A DNA stretch of 64,000 bases from CAZVFX01 sp964626565 (GCA_964626565.1 CAZVFX010000011.1:1-64000), one strand, 5' to 3'; positions 8,777 to 18,471 are shown, counted from the stretch's first letter. Made by a program: numbers and translations. The notes: generated by a model not told the origin, from the letters alone.

Positions 8777-10673
8777 ATTGTTGCCAGGGTTCCATCCTCA
8801 CACCATCCGGTTGGAAACGCTGGGCAAAGATCCCACATCCGCTTTCGTCCTGCGCAAATCCGGGATAACCCTCCCCCGGGCACGAGTCCCAAACCACGAC
8901 GAAGGATCCGTCCTGCAGCGCGCCGACGTCGGGTCTGCTCTGCTCTCCGGACACGTACCGATTGACGCGGGGGTCGGTGTCCCCAAGGGGGGTGGGCTGA
9001 GGGCTGAACGGCGAAAACGCCAGCACCTGCATATAGATGTCGATCCCTTCACCCCCATTCTCAAACGCGTATGAGTAGGTGTCCCACACCACCGCCGCGG
9101 TGCCGTCCTGTAGCAGGGCCACGCTGGGAATCTGTTGAGCAATGGGGTCCGGGTCGTTGGAATCGAGAAGATTGGCCTTGAACTGGCTCCAGAACGGCTG
9201 GCCCTGGTCGTCAAGCATCTGGACGTAGATGTCCTCACCGAAATCGCTGTTGTCGCGCTCCATGACGACGAAGGCCTCGGCCAAGGCCGATTCGGAAGTC
9301 GGCCCGGTGCCGGCCGGAAACACAGCCACGTCCAGCCCCTCATAATGGCCCGGATTATCGGCCGCTGGGAAGGGACTTGCCGCACCTTCAAGCTGCCCCG
9401 CTGCGTCAAGATACGCGACGAAGGGTCCCAGCAGGCCGGACTGGTCGTACTCTCCGGCCCAAACGACCATGCTTCGGCCCCCGGTGAGCGCAGCCACCGC
9501 AGGCGGATCGGTATGACCTTCTTCACTATCGGTCAGAAGCACTACCGGTCCGGAATTGCCGTCGGCGGAATATGTCCTCGCCTCGATGAACACGTTCCAA
9601 CCGTCATCACCATCGGTTACAGGATGGACATTGTGCTGCCAACTGACCACGAATCCTCCGTCGGCCAGCCCGGCCACGGCCGGATCGTGCTGCGACGCTT
9701 CGTCCTCGTTGCTAACGATCCATGACTCTCCGTCCGGTTGACCGTCCTCGTCAAAAACCCGGGCAAAAATGCGGCTTTCGAATACTGCACTGTCGGGGTC
9801 CGGACCCTGCCAGGCCACCACAAAACCACCTCCCGTGAGGGCTGCTACCGCGGGATTGATCTGATGTCCGTCCGCATGCTCGTTCCCCCGCTGCTCCGCA
9901 CCGACAGCATAATTCACGCCAGTTCCGAAGACGCGGCCGGCTATCTCCCACCCGCTTCCGGGATAGGCTTGGGATTCCCAGACGACGACGTAGTCGCCGT
10001 TGGCCAACACTGCCAGCGCGGGGTCCCGCTGGTCGAGCGCGGATTCCACATTTACCAGGTTCTCCGCCAGCAGGCCGGCTGCGCAGCCGTCCCAATCGTA
10101 CACGCCGTCGTCCTCGCACTCTCCACCGGGGACAAAACAGAAGTAGCCGAAACATTCCAGCGTGTCGTCGTCCCGCTCCTGCCGTTCATCCACGCATCCC
10201 CCGTCACAGGTGTTCCCACACCCGTCGCTGCCACACTCTTTGCCATCGCAAAGAGGTGTGCAGCAATACCGGTCGGTTGCGGGGCCTGCGCACACCTGCG
10301 GGTCCACGCAGCACTCATCGCCGCAGCCCGGCGCGCCGCCCTGACACACGCACAGGTTGGCTTCACATGTCTGCTCGCTTCCCGGGCACTCACAAATGCC
10401 ACCGCAATCATCGGACACCCCGCATGTGCCGGAGATACAACTGGGGCTACACACCGAGTCGGGAACACCATCGCCGGGCACATCGCCCACGACATCGGGA
10501 CCGGTTTCCGGAGAGGTATCACCTGCGGTCAACTCCCCGGAGTCGAACAGACCCGTGCCGTCAACAGAGTCTTTTACCTTGAGACTCAAGCCGGTGTCGA
10601 CGCATGACCATCCCCACAAAACGAGTGACACGGCCACTGCCAGAACCGTCCCTGTACTGCGATATCGAAACAT
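8763..10673 (-). CDS. Cys-rich lipoprotein with propeller-like FVVxWQ repeats
   Basis: A protein of 636 residues. The signal peptide ends LWGWSC. Residues of about 60-190 are dense in Cys (CGGICECPG, CDGKECGSDGCGNTCDGGC), a module seen again in the gene at the right end of the window. The rest has repeats of about 50-60 residues built on PAVAxLxxGGFVVxWQ (PALAVLANGDYVVVWES, PAVAALTGGGFVVAWQG, PAVAGLADGGFVVSWQH, PDVGALQDGSFVVVWDS), consistent with a beta-propeller. No catalytic motif is visible. The ATG has GAGGT upstream. Function unknown; probably surface exposed. Confidence 0.8.
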   Translation of the reverse strand: MFRYRSTGTVLAVAVSLVLWGWSCVDTGLSLKVKDSVDGTGLFDSGELTAGDTSPETGPDVVGDVPGDGVPDSVCSPSCISGTCGVSDDCGGICECPGSEQTCEANLCVCQGGAPGCGDECCVDPQVCAGPATDRYCCTPLCDGKECGSDGCGNTCDGGCVDERQERDDDTLECFGYFCFVPGGECEDDGVYDWDGCAAGLLAENLVNVESALDQRDPALAVLANGDYVVVWESQAYPGSGWEIAGRVFGTGVNYAVGAEQRGNEHADGHQINPAVAALTGGGFVVAWQGPDPDSAVFESRIFARVFDEDGQPDGESWIVSNEDEASQHDPAVAGLADGGFVVSWQHNVHPVTDGDDGWNVFIEARTYSADGNSGPVVLLTDSEEGHTDPPAVAALTGGRSMVVWAGEYDQSGLLGPFVAYLDAAGQLEGAASPFPAADNPGHYEGLDVAVFPAGTGPTSESALAEAFVVMERDNSDFGEDIYVQMLDDQGQPFWSQFKANLLDSNDPDPIAQQIPSVALLQDGTAAVVWDTYSYAFENGGEGIDIYMQVLAFSPFSPQPTPLGDTDPRVNRYVSGEQSRPDVGALQDGSFVVVWDSCPGEGYPGFAQDESGCGIFAQRFQPDGVRMEPWQQFSGQ

Positions 10674-10837
10674 CTTCGGACCTCACCGTTGAACCCGTGA
10701 CTCCACTGATCAATGAGTAGCACAGCGGGCGTCGCCCCGTCAATCGGGTGGCATCATTTGGGCTGGCCTGCCAAAAGGTGCCGTGGTAATCTGCAAACGG
10801 CCACAATCGCACCGCACCAGCCTGAAAGGAGTCAACC

Positions 10838-13800
10838 ATGCGAATCGGGTGCCCCCTCACACTTCTGATGTTCTTCATCTCCACACTTTTCGCGTGCAGT
10901 CCCGGTTCAAGCGAGGGACCACTGCTGCTCGACACGGGAGACTCAGCTACGGCCGAGTTGAGAACTGGTGCCGATACAGCCCCGGAACTGGCGCTGCCCG
11001 TCGACGCCGCGGTTGCTGACAGCGAAACAGACCTGCTGTTGGGCGACTTGCCTGACGGACAGTTCGACTCCCTCGAACCGGGCGCATTTGGCTGGCCGTG
11101 CATCTTCAACGGCGATTGCCTGTCGGGCTACTGCCTGTCGGTCGGGGATGGCAAGGTGTGCTCCACCATGTGCGTCGAGGAGTGTCCCGTCGGCTGGAGT
11201 TGCGTCCAAGACGCAAACGCCGCCCCTGATGTTATCTTCCTGTGCGTTCCTTCCGATCTCTTCTTGTGCTCGCCTTGCAACTCAAGCGCGGATTGTTACC
11301 ACTCCGGACTGGACAACGGTGCGCTGTGCATCGGCCATGGAGCAGAGGGCTCGTTTTGCGGCGCCGCGTGCAAACACGATGAGGACTGCCCGGGGGGCTA
11401 CGTATGCGGACTGGTAGACGGGGTGGGCGGCGACGACGTGGAGCAGTGCATCACAAGTGCGGGGGAGCTGTGCTCTTGCAGCAGCTTCGCAATCGGAGCG
11501 TCCACTGAGTGCTTCGTCACCAACGAGCATGGTACTTGCTTAGGGCAGCGGGAATGCAGCGAAGAAGGGCTGACGGAATGCGATGCCCCTGAGCCGTCAG
11601 CCGAATCGTGCAACGGAGAAGATGACGACTGCGACGGAGTCGTGGACGAAGAACTTGGACAAACAACCTGCGGGCTGGGCGTCTGCGAACACACGGTAGA
11701 CAACTGCGTTTCCGGCTCGCCGCAGACTTGTGATGCCGACGAGGGTGCCGGCGTGGAGATATGCAATGCGCTCGATGACAATTGCAACGGCGAAACCGAC
11801 GAGGGGTTCCCCGATTCCGATTCAGACGGTGTCCCCGATTGCATCACCAACGACGATGACGGGGACGGCGTCGCCGACTGGCTGGACAACTGCCCCACGG
11901 CCGCGAATCCCGATCAGGCCGACTTCGACTACGACACCATCGGGGACGTGTGCGACCCGGACGACGACGATGACAAATCGCCGGACGTCGACGACTGCTC
12001 CCCTTTCGATGACGAGGTGCACCCCGGCGCCGACGAAACCTGTAACGGCAAGGACGACGACTGCGACGGCGAATCCGATGAAGACCTCGGGGAAACAACC
12101 TGCGGGAAGGGAGTTTGCGAGCACACAGTGGACAACTGTGCAGCCGGCGTGGAGCAGGTTTGTGAAGTTATGGAAGGCGCCTCTGAAGAGATCTGTGATG
12201 GGCTCGACAACGATTGCGACGGGGAGACCGACCAGGACTTTGACGATCAGGACCTGGACGGAATTGCCGATTGTGTCGACGACGACGATGACGGCGACGA
12301 CATAGCCGACAGCGCGGACAATTGTGTCGGCGTGAACAACCCGGACCAGGCGGACGAGGATGGGGACGGGTTCGGAGACCTTTGCGATTTCGGTTGTTTT
12401 CTGGCGCAACTAGAGGAGTGGGAAGTTGACTGCGACGGCATCCCGGACGAGTTTGACAACTGCCCGGGAGAGGCAAACGAAGAGCAGGCCGACTCGGACA
12501 ATGACGGTGCCGGAGACGCTTGTGACCCGGACGATGACGGTGATGGTGTGCCGGATGGCGGGGACAACTGCCCGTTGGTGCCTAACCCAGGCCAGGCCGA
12601 CCTGGACGGAGACGGAGAAGGCGACGAATGTGAGGACGACTCAGACGGGGACGGCGTGCCCGACATTGCGGACAATTGTGTTGGTGTAAAGAACCCGGAA
12701 CAGGATGACTTCGACGGCGACCAGAGCGGAGATCTGTGCGACCCCGACGACGACGGGGATGAAGACAACGACCTCACCGACTGCGCCCCCTTCGACGGCT
12801 CCGTGTCTCACTTCGCCCAGGAAACCTGCAACGGTGTGGACGACGATTGCGACGAGGCGATTGACGAACAGGGTGCGGCGCAGTGCCAACTCTACTACCT
12901 CGATGCTGACGGAGATGGCTTTGGCGTCGAACAATTGGCCGCCTGCCTTTGCGACGCTGCGGCGCCCTACTCTACCGACGCGGCCGGTGACTGCTTGCCG
13001 CTCAACCCGCAGGGTTTTCCTGGAGCCGATGAATTGTGCAACGGGTTGGATGACGATTGCTCCGGCCAGCCCGACGAAGGATTCTCCGATTTGGACGATG
13101 ACACGGTAGCCGACTGTGTGGACACGGACGATGACGGCGACGGTGTACCCGACTTGACCGACAACTGCCCGGTCGAGAGCAACCCGGAACAAGCTGACTT
13201 TGATGGCGACGGCCAGGGGAATAAGTGCGACCCGGATGACGATGATGACTTGTCCCTCGATGCCGAGGACTGCGCCCCATACGATGCCACGATCTTCCCG
13301 GGCGCTCCCGAACTGTGCGACCTGAAGGACAACGACTGCGACGTGCAGATAGATGAAGGACTGGGAACCACTACCTGCGGGCTTGGAGTATGCGAACATA
13401 CCGTTGCCAACTGCGTGGCCGGCCTGCCGCAGGTGTGCGACTCGGAAGAAGGTGCGGAGGAGGAAGCCTGCGACAGTGCGGACAACGATTGCGACGGCCC
13501 GGTTGATGAAGAGTTGGGCACTACCACCTGTGGGCTGGGCGAATGCGAACATACTGTGTTCAACTGCGTCGGGGGTGCTGCTCAGTTGTGCGACCCACAA
13601 GCCGGTTCGAAGCCGGAACAGTGCGACCTGCTGGACAACGACTGCAACGGCGAAATCGATGAGGGGCTTGGGACCACAACCTGCGGGTTGGGGATTTGTG
13701 AGCACACCGTGGCAAACTGCGTCGAAGGAATCCCTCAGGTTTGCGATCCGGAGGAAGGGGTTGAACTCGAAAAGTGTGACCTTCTGGACAACGACTGCGA

Positions 13801-15427
13801 CGGCGAAGTTGACGAGGAAGCCGACGGTGCGGGATGCCTGTGGTTCTACCTGGATGCGGACGGTGACGGCCACGGCGCACCCGCCGAGGGCAAATGCCTG
13901 TGCGAGGCCGACGGAGAATACGATTCGCAGACTCCGGACGATTGCGACGACTCCGACCCGGGCCTGGTCTCTTCTTGCTTCCTCATCGGTGACGGCTCCG
14001 ATGGTGCAGTAGCTTTCCCCGATACCTTCAATGTCAACGTACATGCCACCGGCGACCGGGTCTACCCGGACGGTGTGGCCTGGCGAGTCACGGAACCGGT
14101 TTCCGGAATGACTTTGAGTCTGGAGCAGACCCTGGGTTTGGTGGCAGGTGACCACGCCCTGCTGGCTTCCTTGCTGGGCGCCGGGGACGGCGTGGGCAGT
14201 TTTGAAGTTGTGCTAATCGCTGATGTGGAGGACGGTGCGGTCCAGTTGGCGGCCCCGCCCCAGGGGGACTACGGTGCGCCTCAAGACCTCGTAGTGCTGC
14301 AACGCATTCCCCAGTACCTGACTCTGGATTTGACCGGCCTCCTCACCGCCTCCCCATTCGACGGATTTGAGTCCGGAGCGGACACAGGGCGGGCCACGGG
14401 CATAGTAGCGGTGAAGGTCCGGGAGACTATGACCGTTTCGCCGGGCGGCAAGGTGGCCGTCGATCTGGTCGGTTTCCGCGGTGCATCCTCCTCGTCCGGT
14501 CCGGAGGGTCCGGCCGGAGAATCCTCCCAGGGTGGCGGGCCGGGAATCCAGGGAGAGTGGAATCACGGCGGCGCCGGGAGCGGTGATCCCGCGGCCGCGT
14601 CCGGTGGCAACGGCGCTTCGAGTTGTTGCTGCGGAGGCGGGGCGGGCGGCCTTGGCGGAGGCGGCGGAGGTGGCAAGATCACCCATTGTGCGGGTGGACC
14701 GCCGCCCGGCGGCGGTGGCGGCGGAGGTGGCGGTGCCGCGTACGACTGTCCCGGCAATCCCACGCCGGCGGACTTTTCGCTGCTCTACCTGGGCGGCGGT
14801 GGGTCCGCGGGTGCGGGCGGAGGCGCCAGCGGCGCCAACGCAGGCAGCGGCACCAAGATCGCCCCTCCAGGCGGTCCGACCGGCGGCACCGCGGGTCAGG
14901 CCGGCGGCGGTGCAGCCCTGATCTGGGCCCGGGAATTGGACATTTCCGGCATAGTCAGCGCCGGGGGCGGCCCCGGCGGTGCGGGAGCTGCGGGCGGCAA
15001 CAAAGACGGTCCCGGGAGTGACGATGGCGGAGGAGGCGGAGGTGAAGGAGGACAGGGGGCGGCGGGAGGCACTTTGCTGGTCGTCTGTGAACTGCTTTCT
15101 TCTGCCACCGGTGCGCTTGCGGCGCCGGGTGGGCCCGGCGGTAGCGGTGGGAACGGCGGACACGGCTGGGGCGGCGGAGGAGGAGCCGGGGGTGTGGGGG
15201 CAGCTTTCGGCGAAAGTCCCTCTTCCGGCGCCAATGGAGTTTATGCAGGTGGCGATGGCGGCGCGGCGGGCGGCGGGGGAGCCGGCGGAGAGGCCGGGCC
15301 CGGCGGCACCGTTCTAATCATCGCGGCTGCAGTCAACGGCCACCTGTTCGGCACTCCGGAAGCTCAGAATGCAGCGGACCAGGCCACTGTTGGCGAAACA
15401 ACAACTCTAGATGAGTGGAGTCCTTAG
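10838..15427 (+). CDS. Giant MopE/thrombospondin-3 lipoprotein with Gly-rich tail
   Basis: A protein of 1529 residues, lipobox LFACS. After a Cys-rich segment come about ten MopE-type motifs (CNGEDDDCDGVVDE, CNALDDNCNGETDE, CDLLDNDCNGEIDE and others), alternating with modules built on LGxTTCGxGxCEHTVxNC and about six thrombospondin type-3 units (DGVPDGGDNCPLVPNPGQAD). These acidic repeats normally bind calcium; MopE itself binds copper. From about residue 1200 to 1515 the protein is extremely Gly-rich with a CCCGGG block and poly-Gly runs, then ends TLDEWSP. The ATG follows AAAGGAG. It is likely a large calcium-stiffened surface stalk or adhesin; the function is inferred only from architecture. 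Confidence 0.82.
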   Translation: MRIGCPLTLLMFFISTLFACSPGSSEGPLLLDTGDSATAELRTGADTAPELALPVDAAVADSETDLLLGDLPDGQFDSLEPGAFGWPCIFNGDCLSGYCLSVGDGKVCSTMCVEECPVGWSCVQDANAAPDVIFLCVPSDLFLCSPCNSSADCYHSGLDNGALCIGHGAEGSFCGAACKHDEDCPGGYVCGLVDGVGGDDVEQCITSAGELCSCSSFAIGASTECFVTNEHGTCLGQRECSEEGLTECDAPEPSAESCNGEDDDCDGVVDEELGQTTCGLGVCEHTVDNCVSGSPQTCDADEGAGVEICNALDDNCNGETDEGFPDSDSDGVPDCITNDDDGDGVADWLDNCPTAANPDQADFDYDTIGDVCDPDDDDDKSPDVDDCSPFDDEVHPGADETCNGKDDDCDGESDEDLGETTCGKGVCEHTVDNCAAGVEQVCEVMEGASEEICDGLDNDCDGETDQDFDDQDLDGIADCVDDDDDGDDIADSADNCVGVNNPDQADEDGDGFGDLCDFGCFLAQLEEWEVDCDGIPDEFDNCPGEANEEQADSDNDGAGDACDPDDDGDGVPDGGDNCPLVPNPGQADLDGDGEGDECEDDSDGDGVPDIADNCVGVKNPEQDDFDGDQSGDLCDPDDDGDEDNDLTDCAPFDGSVSHFAQETCNGVDDDCDEAIDEQGAAQCQLYYLDADGDGFGVEQLAACLCDAAAPYSTDAAGDCLPLNPQGFPGADELCNGLDDDCSGQPDEGFSDLDDDTVADCVDTDDDGDGVPDLTDNCPVESNPEQADFDGDGQGNKCDPDDDDDLSLDAEDCAPYDATIFPGAPELCDLKDNDCDVQIDEGLGTTTCGLGVCEHTVANCVAGLPQVCDSEEGAEEEACDSADNDCDGPVDEELGTTTCGLGECEHTVFNCVGGAAQLCDPQAGSKPEQCDLLDNDCNGEIDEGLGTTTCGLGICEHTVANCVEGIPQVCDPEEGVELEKCDLLDNDCDGEVDEEADGAGCLWFYLDADGDGHGAPAEGKCLCEADGEYDSQTPDDCDDSDPGLVSSCFLIGDGSDGAVAFPDTFNVNVHATGDRVYPDGVAWRVTEPVSGMTLSLEQTLGLVAGDHALLASLLGAGDGVGSFEVVLIADVEDGAVQLAAPPQGDYGAPQDLVVLQRIPQYLTLDLTGLLTASPFDGFESGADTGRATGIVAVKVRETMTVSPGGKVAVDLVGFRGASSSSGPEGPAGESSQGGGPGIQGEWNHGGAGSGDPAAASGGNGASSCCCGGGAGGLGGGGGGGKITHCAGGPPPGGGGGGGGGAAYDCPGNPTPADFSLLYLGGGGSAGAGGGASGANAGSGTKIAPPGGPTGGTAGQAGGGAALIWARELDISGIVSAGGGPGGAGAAGGNKDGPGSDDGGGGGGEGGQGAAGGTLLVVCELLSSATGALAAPGGPGGSGGNGGHGWGGGGGAGGVGAAFGESPSSGANGVYAGGDGGAAGGGGAGGEAGPGGTVLIIAAAVNGHLFGTPEAQNAADQATVGETTTLDEWSP

Positions 15428-15441
15428 AAGGGAGTCAGGCT

Positions 15442-16572
15442 CTACCGATTGGGCACGCAGTGCCGGCCATCCCAGTGCTTGCCGTGGGGGCAGGCCTTGG
15501 GCTTGGGCTTGTCCCTGTCTTTGGGGCGGGGCTTCGGCTTGGGTCTTGGCGCGGGCTTCTTGTCGGTAACGCACCGCGCACCGTCCCAGTGTTTGCCGCG
15601 TGCGCAAGCTTTGGCCGGCGGCTTCTTGCGGCCGTTCTTAGCGTCGCGCACACAGTGGCTTCCATTCCAGTGCTGACCCTTGGGGCACTTCTTGGCAGGG
15701 GCGGGCTTTACTACCACGCATTTCTTCGTGCGCTCGTTCCACAGCTTCCCTTTCGGGCACTTGGTCTTGTGCAGAGGTACGTCATCATCAATGCACCGTT
15801 TGCCGTTCCAGCGCTTGCCAACCGGGCATTTGGCCTTGGGCGGATGAGGCGCGGCGGCTACACAGCGCTTACCGTTCCACTTCTTGCCCGCAGGGCATTT
15901 GACCTTGGGCGGCGGCGCGGCGCCAACGCATCTCTTACCGTTCCATTTCTGCCCCTTGGGGCAGTGAGTCGCAGGAGGGGGCGGTGCAACGCATCGCTTG
16001 CCGTTCCACTTCGTTCCCGCAGGACAATTCTTCTTCTCGGGGTTGACGCGGATGCACCGCCGGCCGTTCCACCTGAGCCCCTTGGCGCACTTGGCTTTGG
16101 CAACCACGCAACGGTCGTTCATCAACTTGGTCCCCGGGGGACAATTCCCCTCGTAGCGGATGCAGCGCCGCCCGTTCCAGTGGGTGCCCCTGGGACACGG
16201 CGCCCGAGTGAGCACGCACCGCTTGCCGTTCCACTTGGTGCCTTTCGGGCATTTGTAGACGCGTTTCTCGCAGAACTTCCCGTTCCAGCGAGAACCGGCG
16301 GGGCAAATAACCTCCACTGAGGGCTGGACGCCTACACAGAGGCCGCCCTCGTAAGTAGTGCCGGCCGGGCACAACGGCTGCATGTCCCACTCGACGGCAA
16401 CACAGTGCATTCCGTCCCACACGGTGTCAGGGGGGCAGACTACTTCCGACTCTACATAATAGGTCTGCGCCGGCGGGGGCGGTTGCTGGTAGACGTAAGT
16501 GGGACCACAAGATGCCGCCAGAAAGGCAACCGCGGCCAGAGCGACAAAGCTGGTGGTGTAGATATTTTTCAT
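15442..16572 (-). CDS. Basic lipoprotein with fifteen CPxGxxWNGxxC repeats
   Basis: A protein of 376 residues starting MKNIYTTSFVALAAV, lipobox LAASC. Nearly the entire mature chain consists of 15 units of the form CPxGxxWNGxxC (CPKGTKWNGKRC, CPAGKKWNGKRC, CPHGKHWDGRHC), joined by Pro/Lys/Ala linkers of variable length. Each unit has two Cys nine to eleven residues apart around a Trp-Asn-Gly core, so one disulphide per unit is likely. The chain is strongly Lys/Arg rich, unlike the acidic lipoproteins around it, which suggests binding to a polyanion such as LPS, DNA or acidic polysaccharide (inference). ATG has GAGGAGG upstream. I do not recognise the family. Confidence 0.82.
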   Translation of the reverse strand: MKNIYTTSFVALAAVAFLAASCGPTYVYQQPPPPAQTYYVESEVVCPPDTVWDGMHCVAVEWDMQPLCPAGTTYEGGLCVGVQPSVEVICPAGSRWNGKFCEKRVYKCPKGTKWNGKRCVLTRAPCPRGTHWNGRRCIRYEGNCPPGTKLMNDRCVVAKAKCAKGLRWNGRRCIRVNPEKKNCPAGTKWNGKRCVAPPPPATHCPKGQKWNGKRCVGAAPPPKVKCPAGKKWNGKRCVAAAPHPPKAKCPVGKRWNGKRCIDDDVPLHKTKCPKGKLWNERTKKCVVVKPAPAKKCPKGQHWNGSHCVRDAKNGRKKPPAKACARGKHWDGARCVTDKKPAPRPKPKPRPKDRDKPKPKACPHGKHWDGRHCVPNR

Positions 16573-16642
16573 GTCATCCTCCTCGTCGTATCAGTCTGCC
16601 AATGGTACGAGTACGGGGCACTATTATTCACCGTAAGAGCTT

Positions 16643-18169
16643 CTACGACTCCAACAGTCCCACATCTCCTTCCACCATTTCAAGCACTTCCAGACGCCTG
16701 GTTGCAGACATCATGTTGTTGTGGTCGGAGAAGAGCGGCCGGTCTTCGTCCAGGTGTTCCACCGTCTTCCGGACCGCCTGCAGCGCGGCCTGCACACCCT
16801 TCCCAAAGGTGTGCTCCCGGAAGTCGAGAGCCTGGGCCGCACCGATAAACTCGATTCCGAGGACGCCGTAGGCGTTGTCCATCACTTGCCGGGCTTTCAA
16901 GGACGCGTTCATCCCCATGGACACGAAATCCTCCTGGTCCGCGGCCGCGGGAATGGACTGGATTGAGGCTGGGTTGGAGAGGATGCGTTGTTCAACAATG
17001 AGGGAGTCCGCAGTGTACTGGCTGAGCATGTGCCCCGACATCATCCCTGCCCCTTTGGTGAGGAAGGGAGGCAAACCTACGCTCAGCGCAGGATTAAGCA
17101 GCCGGTTGAGGCGCCGCTCCGAGAGCACGCTGACCATGGTAATCGCGGCCGTCATGCCATCCACCGGCAGACTCACGGGGCTGCCCTGGAAATTGGCGCC
17201 GGTGAGCACGGTTTGATCTTCGGGCAGGAAGATGGGATTGTCGCCGACGCCGTTGAGCTCGACCTCGATCTGCTTGCGGGTCCAGCGGAACTGGTCCCGG
17301 GCCGCACCGATCACCTGAGGAGTGGAGCGCATGCTGTACGCGTCCTGCACTTTGACCTTCAACTTCCCGGTAAGGAGGTCTGAGCCATCCAGAACACGAA
17401 TCAGGTTGGCGGCACACGTAACCGCGCCGTCAAAACCCCTCAGCTTGTGCAGACGTACGTCGTACGGCTTGAGGTTGGCCAGGAGCGCCTCCAGGCTCAT
17501 GGCCGCGGCGATCTCCGCCTGCTTCAGCCACAGCTCGGCGTCGTACAGCACCAACGCGGCGATGGCGGTGAGAAGATTACTGCCGTTGATGGTCGCCAGA
17601 CCATCCCTGGCCTTCAACTCCACCGGGGTGATGCCGGCACGTTTCAGCGCTTCATCGGAAGGCAACCGTTCCCCCTGGAAGAACGCCTCGCTCTCCCCCA
17701 TCATGGTGAGCGCAATCTGGCTCATGGGAGAAAGGTCACCGCACGCCCCCACCGAGCCCTTTTCGCACACGACGGGCGTAACCCCCTTGTTGAGCATCTC
17801 AACCAGAGTCTGCGGAACCAGCGCCCGGCATCCGGAGAAGCCGTTGGCAATCACGTTGATGCGGCCAAGTATGCCGGCGCGAACATGGTCTTCAGGCATC
17901 GGCTCCCCGATGCCGGCGGCATGATTGTAGATGAGCCATTTCTGGAATTGCTGGGTCTGTTCGTCGGAGAGAATCACCTCGGAGAATTCGCCGATGCCGG
18001 TGTTGACGCCGTACATTATCTCCTTGGCTTCAATCCTGTCTTCCAGGAACTCTCGGCAGTGGATGATGCGAGTCAGCGCCTCGGGATGAAGTTCCACTTT
18101 TCTGCCGTTGCGCGCCACCGCAACAACGTCTTCGATAGTCAGGTTTTTTCCGGTAATTGAGAGCGTCAA
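16643..18169 (-). CDS. hutH: Histidine ammonia-lyase-like MIO enzyme with Ala-Cys-Gly site
   Basis: A cytoplasmic lyase of 508 residues, the usual HutH length. Family marks are YGVNTGIGEFSEV, HAAGIGEPM, GSVGACGDLSPMSQ, QDAYSMRSTPQVIGAARDQF, GVGDNPIF and FQGSPVSLPVDGM. HutH converts L-His to urocanate with an MIO cofactor made from an Ala-Ser-Gly tripeptide. Here the codon at 17741-17743 is TGC, giving Ala-Cys-Gly at residues 142-144. The selectivity position before HAAG is Asn, where HAL usually has Ser. The start is TTG at 18169, preceded by AGGAGG six bases upstream; an upstream extension of 34 residues is unlike the family. No hutU, hutI or hutG is adjacent, so another aromatic ammonia-lyase or aminomutase activity is possible. 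Confidence 0.88.
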   Translation of the reverse strand: MTLSITGKNLTIEDVVAVARNGRKVELHPEALTRIIHCREFLEDRIEAKEIMYGVNTGIGEFSEVILSDEQTQQFQKWLIYNHAAGIGEPMPEDHVRAGILGRINVIANGFSGCRALVPQTLVEMLNKGVTPVVCEKGSVGACGDLSPMSQIALTMMGESEAFFQGERLPSDEALKRAGITPVELKARDGLATINGSNLLTAIAALVLYDAELWLKQAEIAAAMSLEALLANLKPYDVRLHKLRGFDGAVTCAANLIRVLDGSDLLTGKLKVKVQDAYSMRSTPQVIGAARDQFRWTRKQIEVELNGVGDNPIFLPEDQTVLTGANFQGSPVSLPVDGMTAAITMVSVLSERRLNRLLNPALSVGLPPFLTKGAGMMSGHMLSQYTADSLIVEQRILSNPASIQSIPAAADQEDFVSMGMNASLKARQVMDNAYGVLGIEFIGAAQALDFREHTFGKGVQAALQAVRKTVEHLDEDRPLFSDHNNMMSATRRLEVLEMVEGDVGLLES

Positions 18170-18343
18170 CGCGAACCTCCTGTCTTCGCGGGGATCTTCG
18201 GCTTCCGAATCGGAGCGAAACCCCCGCACGCTACGGAAAGTCGCTCCCGCCCACCCCGCTGCAACCGGCAAAACCCGGTCCGCGTGCCGGCATTATCTTG
18301 GGAAACCGGATCGTAAGTCAAGGGTTTTCGATGCGCTGAATCA

Positions 18344-18362
18344 GCGCCGCGCGGAGCGGCGC
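18344..18362. other. Strong GC hairpin in the hutH-hdrC intergenic region
   Basis: GCGCCGC (18344-18350) and GCGGCGC (18356-18362) form a perfect 7-bp stem with a 5-base loop. No U-tract follows in either direction, so it is not a standard intrinsic terminator. It lies in the 396-bp divergent region 18170-18565, where no gene is visible. Confidence 0.45.
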
Positions 18363-18375
18363 ATACTGCGGTTCC

Positions 18376-18471
18376 CTACCTAGATCGGGTGCGCGAAAGC
18401 ACGTAGGTATATGACGCATACTACCTACTCCATCTTTTCTATGGGAACTAGGTACTATTTCCTAGTATACT
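18376..18471 (+). promoter_or_regulatory. Duplicated TACCTA/TAGGTA dyads and -10 box upstream of hdrC
   Basis: TACCTA at 18377-18382 pairs with TAGGTA at 18404-18409, gap 21 bp. The same arrangement recurs at 18422-18427 and 18449-18454, again with a 21-bp gap; the copies are 45 bp apart. A further palindrome ACTAGG-N8-CCTAGT (18447-18466) runs into a -10 candidate TATACT (18466-18471). No good -35 is present at the right distance, as expected for an activator-dependent promoter. The half-site resembles the TACYYMT heptamer of NarL-type regulators, and a NarL-type response regulator is encoded at the far end of the operon. The link is inference. Confidence 0.6.

Noticed and set aside
12641..14155. 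Long open frame on the - strand (504 codons)
   Set aside because: Antisense shadow of the MopE/TSP3 repeats; its apparent repeats are complements of the Asp-rich motifs.
18344..18362. Intrinsic terminator
   Set aside because: Stable hairpin but no U-tract on either strand and it lies upstream of both divergent genes.
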